Below, one piece after another: positions 57,761-64,000 of a stretch of DNA of 64,000 nt; position 1 is the first letter of the stretch, and every line of letters starts with the position of its first letter. The stretch is from the NCBI RefSeq assembly GCF_029784135.1, contig NC_073746.1:80279704-80343703 (forward strand), written 5' to 3'. Source of the DNA: Toxorhynchites rutilus septentrionalis (taxonomy: Eukaryota; Arthropoda; Insecta; Diptera; Culicidae). The notes beneath the pieces are model-generated. The model was not told the origin of the DNA. It saw only the letters and a program-made list of their open reading frames with translations, and did no database searches. Both the position numbers and the translations under genes were made by a program.

Positions 57761-58690
57761 CGCTTTGGGTACACGGCGCGTGTCCCCAATTTACACAACA
57801 CAACAGTTGAAACTTTTCCTTATGTTTAGGAAAGTGGAAAATGGTTCGAATTTATGGACTGACTGGGATATGCCTGCACAGCTGCTATAGAATTAATGCT
57901 GTTTCTGATACAAGAACTAGGCGTGATGTTGGATGAACCTAATGTGGAAACTCGTTCACATGAACAATGAAATCATCCCTGTTTTCATTTGTGAAACCAT
58001 ACATTGTGTATACCATACATATTTCTGTATTGCGAGATATCTGCGACTGTTTAGAACACTGATCGAGTATTTCGACCGGTGAACAATTTTTGGCTTCATC
58101 ATTTCACATTGATTCATTGATACTAAAGGTAATGATGCGTTAGAATTACTTCTTAGTACGAGTATTATGTGAAGAAGCTGCGGATGACTACCAAAACGCG
58201 AATTACATTACAATACACGATATCAATAGTTCAATCAACTGTTCTCGATTGGCAATGAAAAATTATCAGTTGACATTGCCGATGGATTGACTTCAATTTC
58301 GCTGAATTTCTGTCATTTCACAACAACGAAAAATCATATTCATTACCAATGTGTTACTATGAAATCCCCATTGCATTGCATGGCAAATAAATCACAAGAC
58401 CACTCTTTGGAAGTATGTGATATGAATCTCTAATTCCCCTGCTTCCAGTCTGGCCAATCATATGGGGCATGTTGGAATGCCTTCATGTATGTTTATCTAT
58501 GGGTCGGACAGCATGAAGAATTTATTTTTGCACAGAGCAATGGATTGAAGTAACATGTGAATCCGTTAAAAATCCAGTCAGTAATAGTAAAATATTTCGG
58601 GAAGTGTTTCATCCAATCACTAATCGAAATACGATAAAGAAAACCAGGAGGAAACGCGAGTGTTTGAAGCTTTTTATATTAAAAAAAACA
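57760..58690. other. Unique DNA, no gene
   Basis: No repeats or coding signals noted. Confidence 0.35.
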
Positions 58691-58725
58691 ATTCTGGGCG
58701 GGTTGAAGCTCGCCAGTTCCGCTAG
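58691..58725 (+). repeat. Degenerate Helitron-like 3' terminus
   Basis: GGGCGGGTTGAAGCTCGCCA then GTTCCGCTAG parallels GGCGGGACGAAGTTTGCCGG GTCAGCTAG. A GGCG/CGCC stem precedes CTAG. No array units are attached. Confidence 0.55.
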
Positions 58726-59216
58726 GGTCGGTATGGTATCTTCATAATGGTTTATTAGTTTATTATAGGTACGAGGCATATGGAAGATGTTTTGATATTG
58801 GTGATTGATTTTGGGAAGGTGAAAAGTATTTCCTTGGTTGCAGGAAAGTTTTTGTATAGTGAGGTTTTATAATGAACGAGTAATTTCCATACGATCTAAT
58901 GTAACAAATCGATACCTTAAGGAATATAGTTGCTAATGATACGTATTTTGAATGATTAAAAAAAACAAATTATGGTATTTAGACTGCAGAAAAATGACTT
59001 TTCACTGTTGGCTTATTGAACCCCATAGCTTATACTGCTGATGTGGGTTTGCTGAACGAATGGTTAGGATTCCGGTCTGTAAATCTCAATCAGCAACTAT
59101 CTTTTTCATATTGAAGGGGGTTTTCAAGTTGTTTTTCGTCAATTCAAAAGCCAGACGACGGACGGAACAAACGCCTGCTCCTGATCATGAGTAAACACGG
59201 AATTTTATAACACAGT

Positions 59217-59663
59217 TTGGGTGAGCATCTACCGGAGATGTGCGTTGATCGAGGGATCCCTTTTTTTTTCAAGCAGCGGGAGGGCCTGCGTACATACAAG
59301 GTTCAGAAGGCTCCTAACCGCGACGAAAGGCAAAACATGGTGGGGAAGACGCGAGCCCGGAAGCTGTACACCGAAATGCTGACGAAGCCGCATTGCCTGG
59401 TAATGGACGACGAAACCTACGTCAAAGCGGACTTTCGTCAGCTGCCGGGCCTGTTGTTCTTCTCCGCAGAGGACAAATTCAGCGTTCCGGAGGAGATTCG
59501 CAAGCAGAAACTATCCAAGTTTACCAAAAAGTACATGGTGTGGCAAGCGATCTGCTCTTGCGGAAAGCGGAGTGCCCCCTTCGTGATGACCGGCACGGTA
59601 AACGGGCAGGTTTACACAAGAGTGTCAAATCAGGAAACCACCCACATTTTGAATAAATGTTGA
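59217..59663 (+). pseudogene. Tc1/mariner-like (DD37E-type) transposase fragment
   Basis: From about residue 23 the frame is a clear Tc1/mariner-superfamily transposase: GLRTYKVQKAPNRDERQ, then LVMDDETYVKADFRQLPG with the first catalytic Asp, then KKYMVWQAICSCGKRSAPFV and GTVNGQVY. This pattern is closest to the mosquito ITmDD37E group as I recall it. Homology ends near residue 133, and the last about 14 codons (ETTHILNKC) may follow an internal deletion. The remaining DDE residues and the N-terminal DNA-binding region are absent in frame (upstream 59160-59215 may be remnant). The frame opens at a TTG, not a true start. The fragment is inactive. Confidence 0.82.
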
Positions 59664-59679
59664 TAAATATTTTTGCTGC

Positions 59680-61400
59680 GGACGAATTTTGACGAATTTT
59701 GAATTCACTAATATTTGTTTGGTATGCTACACATTACATTTCCCTAGCTTAGACAGACACATTGAGACCACTGACAATAGTATATCACTAAAAAAATTTC
59801 AGCGGGAAACTTTAAAATTTGAAAGAAGATTCAAAATTACAAATTCCCGGTATATGTTTGACAGAATGTATATCTTCGCCTGAAACACGAACCAATTCTT
59901 TCTCATATTATATAATGATTGACTTTGAATTTTGGATACATTCAACAAATGCAGAGGCTCAAGGATCTTCTGCGGACCAATATCCGTAGTTTTGGCGGTT
60001 TGAAAATGAACACTATTTGAATACTAATTTTAATCAAGATTTCTGGATAAAAGATAATTTGTTCATTATAGTATGGTTTCATCTTTTCACATAACGTGAA
60101 AACAGCGAACAAAACTACAAAAACTGAAAAGTTAACGATGCTTGTTTTTTACGGTATTTGCTAACGCAAAAACTTCATTTGGTTTTGGCAGTCATTTTCT
60201 CAATCAGACTGTCAAACTTTGGATTTGACATTCACTTTTTTGCAAACGCTTAGTGTAATAAATGATTGGACATGAATACTATACCCCAAAGAATGTCGGG
60301 GTTTTCATTATTTAATTATCTAGATTATTAAACTTCAGTGAATTTACTTTTAAAAATGAAGTGTTTGGCATTTAAGACAGAACGATACATCATAGATTGT
60401 GAGCACAAAACCAAAATACATTTTTTTAGTTTATTGTTTTCTGGCTATGTTCAAAACTAAAATGCCATGGTCAAAACAAAAACTACAATTTAGGATCTTA
60501 ATTTGAGAACTTTGTACAGATCAAGAATCCATATTTGATATTCTGATACCGAATTCGGATTCCAAATTTGCAAAACGAACCATAACTTAAGAATCATGGA
60601 ATCGGCAATATTCTGTTTGAAATTTGCATTTGGTACTTGTAGTTTTGACTTTAAAATATAAATTCAATGTCTGAATGTGTGCTATTTGCAGCCATGAACT
60701 GGAAACTGCATCTGGATTCAGTGATCTAGAATTTGGAACTGGTATCTTGAATCTATGCATGTTAGCTGAATTTTAAAGTCATTTATTTTGAATCTGGTTT
60801 TGGATCTGGTTCATGCATATGAAACTTTGAGTCTAAAATTGTATTGAAATTGAAATTGTACATCAGATTGTCATTCCAAGTTTGCATTCAGAATCATTCA
60901 GAATCGAAAATCCAAAATGTCGTTTGCAGAGGTAATATTTGTACATTGGTGTGGAGCGAAATTTAAATAGTTTAACCTCGAGGCCATTGTATCTGGTCAC
61001 TCTGTGATAAACATTAGAAAACTTATGATTTGTTTATTTGTCATTCCTATTTTTTTCGAAGCCGTATTAATTATTATAATTAACATGGTCTGTCTGTTTA
61101 TTAATGTACGATTCATTTCAAAGATTTCCATGTTCCAGAAGAAGATGGTCTGATCAAATGTTGAGTCTTCAAGTAGCGACTATTCAAAAAATTCGTCTCC
61201 TTTTTTGTCATAAATAAAAAATATTTCATCAAAATTTAAAAAGATCGTCATTACTCATTATACTGATATAATTCGAAATATTCTCCATACTTCATAGCAC
61301 TTGAGTCAGGCAAAACTGGATTATGCGACTAGTAAAATATAACAGAACATTAACTATAATTCTTGTAAATATTTTTTTCTCAAGTAATCCATTGTTTTCT
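59680..61400. other. AT-rich DNA with cryptic GAATCTGGA-type repeats
   Basis: Between 60520 and 60910 many loose variants of TTTGGAATCTGGATTC occur (AATTTGGAACTGG, GGATTCAGTGAT, CTGGTTTTGGATCTGG). This is cryptic simplicity, not coding sequence. No gene recognised. Confidence 0.45.
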
Positions 61401-63994
61401 CCTGCATGACCCATATTTCAATTAAACCTTCCAACCATTGGCCACCGTTCTGCACACACAATCGAAATTTATTCCTGCTGAAATACGTTTCAATTTCAGT
61501 AACGACCCTTCGAGTCATTGACCAGGTGCGCCACAGATAAAACTTAATTAAATTAAATATGTGGAATCCTTCTTCGCATACTGCACAAACATATCCGCAA
61601 ACGAAGTACGTTTTCATAAATATAATTACACCAATGCAACACAGCTCTTCTCGCACAAGAGGCAAGTCAGCAGCTGCTGGGTGGGTGGCTGGTCATCTGG
61701 TAATCGTGCGTAGCGGTCTGCCTGGGCCACGTTCGAGCTTTCTTCATTTTCTTCTCTTTATGACCACAGTAATACCAGGAAAGCACCGTTTTTCTTATCA
61801 ATGTGTTTTGCAGGCTTATTTTTGGTACAGCAGTTTGCACGGTTGATTTCAAATCTGAACAGTATAAACAGCCAACAACATTTCTCAAAAATAACTGTTG
61901 ATCGACAGGCATCAGTGGCAAACGTGTATCTGTCGAAAGAAAATCCGGGTGCTCCTGGAAAAATTTATGATATGCCGTGTGATTCAGAGATCCATCGAAG
62001 TAGCTCGATTTGAGCCACATCACTCACCCACATCTCTTCGGTTTATCCCGCGTCCGACTTGACCCCTCCACCAACCGCCCGGGAGGAGCAAATAAAACGC
62101 TTGAATGACTAAGGGGAAAAGATGTCTAGCAGCAGCCTTAACGCGATGGACGGTCCATCAACTTGGGGTTGAATAAGTTAAGAGTCTGGAAGAATTGATG
62201 CTCTTTTTGGAATTCTCCTTTCCGAACAATTTCGGCACGCATAAAATAGAATTCCCCAAAGGATCTCCGATAAATCAAATTAATAATGCAAATTAAACGG
62301 TTCGTTTTCGTCGTCGGTCCGTCGGGATGATGGGATGGGCTTCCGGGTATCAAAAGAAGAATGACTCTGTGCTCGAGGCAATGGGACAAATTAAATCAGG
62401 TTCGACAGTTGTGGGAGAAATGATGTTTGTTCCGGCTTCAAGCTTTAAAGCCATTTGAGTGGGGAATTTAATCCATCGGGATTCCACTTGGGAATCCTAC
62501 ATGTATGAATGGATTTGTCCGAGAACAAATTACTAACAAGAGTTTTTCTTTTTTCCCATTCCAGGTACGATTTAATCCATGGACAAATGTGTGAGTAAAA
62601 TGGAGCTAACTATTTAGAATTCAGGGATTGTGGTTTATCTTTCGAGTTATAAATTTATGACATTCTGTAATTGTATTTTTTACTAAGTTCTATTCGGTAA
62701 GTTGTAGACACTGATAAACACGAAATCCACAAAAGTAATCGTAAATTCTTCGAACGACCACAAAACATGTCGACAGAACGCTTTATCACAAAATATGTTG
62801 CATAAATCCTTTCGGCAATAGAAAATTCTTCACCCAAAATAATGTCCATAAATCAAACTCTCTCCCGGAAATGAACGATAACAGGCGGATGGTCCCATCT
62901 GGATTTAATCGTCACTTTCTAGCTGACAGTTAAAGAACAGCGAAAGCAAGAGAAAAAAAAAATCTCGGCTTTACTGCTCCATTACGCTGCACGCGCTGAG
63001 ATATGTGAAAATTATCTTTGAAAAATGGCAACATCAAGCCTTTTACTGCCGCTACGCAGCTGCCTGAAACGCTCGGGGAATTTTATTAATTCAAAAGTAA
63101 GACATTCCATGCACAAAAGCGCTCGGGGGAGGGGGCCTGTTTCCCGGTCCAAGTTTTGTTCAATCGGCAATTCGGCTGCTCCGAGGCTCCGTTGCACCAA
63201 AATACCTCAGCTTTGTCTCCAGAATTGCCAACCGTCTCACGTTCCCACTGGAAAATTACTCTTTGTCGGCTGAGTGCCACCTCCTAAATCAATTCTAAAG
63301 TTAACTACGGGCTCCCGCAAATACGGCTGCGAAAGGGCACTTAAATTGGAGCCATTAGGGGGCGAAATACTAGTCTAATAACTTTTAATTTAGTCGCCGC
63401 CAACGACATTAATTACCACTCTCGCTCACGAAAGGATGTCGTAGCGAATCAAATTTACTGCGTTCGAAGAAGTGAGTCGCCACCACGCCGCTTATACTCT
63501 TCACGTTGAGGGTTGGTGATGAAATGACGGTATTAAGAGAAGAAGTGATTGGCCGGTTTATTACCTCCACAGTGTCCAATGATGTTGGAGAAACTTTAAA
63601 AGAATTTTGCAAGAAATCATCATCAGATTCAACTTTAAGCCTTGCATCTCAACATTTTCGTCGTAAGCAAACAGCAAAAAAGATTATTGTGCTCATACAC
63701 AGCAAAATTATTGTGCAAATATTCATACCATGGTCATCTAAATGTTGTATCTACCTCAACTCAGTAGAAATCAGGAATGAAAAGATAACAATAACGACGA
63801 AGCTTTGCATACCTATCGACTGCTGCTGCTTGCGCCACAAGCCAATGCGTCCTGCTTGATCCCTCCGCCCTCCATTCCAAAGGAGGCTATTTCGAGAGGC
63901 TTTCGTAAACACAATTAACCGGAAGGAGTTTCGATGGGAGACGGCTTCTGTCGGTTCTGTCCGAGACAACGAGTGGTACTCAAGTGGCTCAAAG
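61400..63994. other. Host-type unique block containing a microexon candidate
   Basis: Repeat-free, GC-balanced. ORFs of 103 and 118 codons (61354-62023, minus) are in different frames and show no domains. 63506-63859 (+) is similarly unrecognised. Confidence 0.35.
62565..62590 (+). CDS. Candidate 26-nt microexon
   Basis: A perfect TACTAAC branch point lies at 62531-62537, a pyrimidine tract TTTTTCTTTTTTCCCATTCC leads to AG at 62563-62564, and a consensus donor GTGAGT starts at 62591. The exon is 26 nt. Entered in phase 0 (as the 8891-9045 exon would demand) it reads VRFNPWTN plus two bases; entered with one base carried over it reads YDLIHGQM. All other frames except one are open because of its size. 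It might instead be UTR or a decoy. The product is unknown. Confidence 0.45.
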
Positions 63995-64000
63995 CTTTTT

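Noticed and set aside
61354..62023. Two adjacent minus-strand ORFs (118 and 103 codons)
   Set aside because: They are in different frames and show no recognisable motifs; probably chance in a GC-balanced block.
1..64000. Endogenous viral insertion
   Set aside because: Such insertions are common in Aedes, so I looked for them, but no ORF resembled a viral polymerase, nucleoprotein or polyprotein.

Overview
The window looks like intronic and intergenic DNA of a culicine mosquito, probably Aedes. It is AT-rich and dominated by transposon debris typical of those genomes: an RLE-type LINE, a LINE with a Loa/Jockey-like C terminus, tRNA-derived SINEs, Helitron-like elements with internal tandem repeats, Tc1/mariner pieces and many MITE-like inverted-repeat elements. 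No bacterial operons, rRNA or CRISPR were seen. The species call is inference from repeat content and style; no database search was made.

I find no intact multi-domain host gene. I do see a coherent set of splice signals on the + strand: a possible exon at 8891-9045 carrying a start codon and a signal peptide and ending AAG|GTTAGT; a juxtaposed acceptor/donor at 40616|40617 that looks like a zero-nucleotide recursive splice site; and a 26-nt microexon candidate at 62565-62590 with a TACTAAC branch point and a GTGAGT donor. If these belong to one gene, about 53 kb of the window is one giant intron stuffed with mobile elements. Islands of more GC-balanced, apparently unique sequence (8.5-9.7, 19.8-21.3, 27.6-29.9, 34.5-35.9, 40.8-42.2, 45.7-47.3, 56.1-57.7 and 61.4-64.0 kb) would then be the ancestral intron, possibly with regulatory elements.

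Layout. 1-1.2 kb: unique DNA. 1.5-4.7 kb: a long imperfect inverted repeat enclosing a 5'-truncated RLE LINE (2.04-3.38 kb). 6.0-7.8 kb: a small cluster of dead histone H2A copies with recognisable histone 3' stem-loops. 8.9-9.05 kb: signal-peptide exon. 11.3-11.7 kb: MITE. 13.4-15.5 kb: Helitron-like element with about ten 143-bp units. 16.04-16.32 kb: SINE with a 12-bp target duplication. 16.6-17.3 kb: LINE 3' end. 18.5-19.6 kb: dispersed repeats. 23.4-25.2 kb: an 84-bp retro-insertion with a perfect 22-bp target duplication, then inverted arrays rich in AAGATGGC motifs. 30.0-34.4 kb: a large terminal-inverted-repeat element with nested MITEs. 37.5-38.25 kb: a 764-bp element with 30-bp terminal inverted repeats. 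39.0-40.16 kb: second Helitron-like element. 42.4-45.2 kb: dispersed repeats, second SINE and a CCCGAATG-array MITE. 48.4-50.3 kb: relic of an uncharacterised transposon protein split by another inverted-repeat element. 50.9-51.5 kb: mariner relic joined to a retro-tail. 51.7-53.5 kb: two Helitron-like elements flanking a histone mRNA 3'-end relic. 54-55.3 kb: tandem dispersed repeats. 59.2-59.65 kb: Tc1-like transposase fragment.

The most useful observations are the possible giant intron with a recursive splice site and microexon, the H2A pseudogenes that share a frameshift (duplicated after death), and the histone stem-loop relic lodged between two Helitron-like elements.
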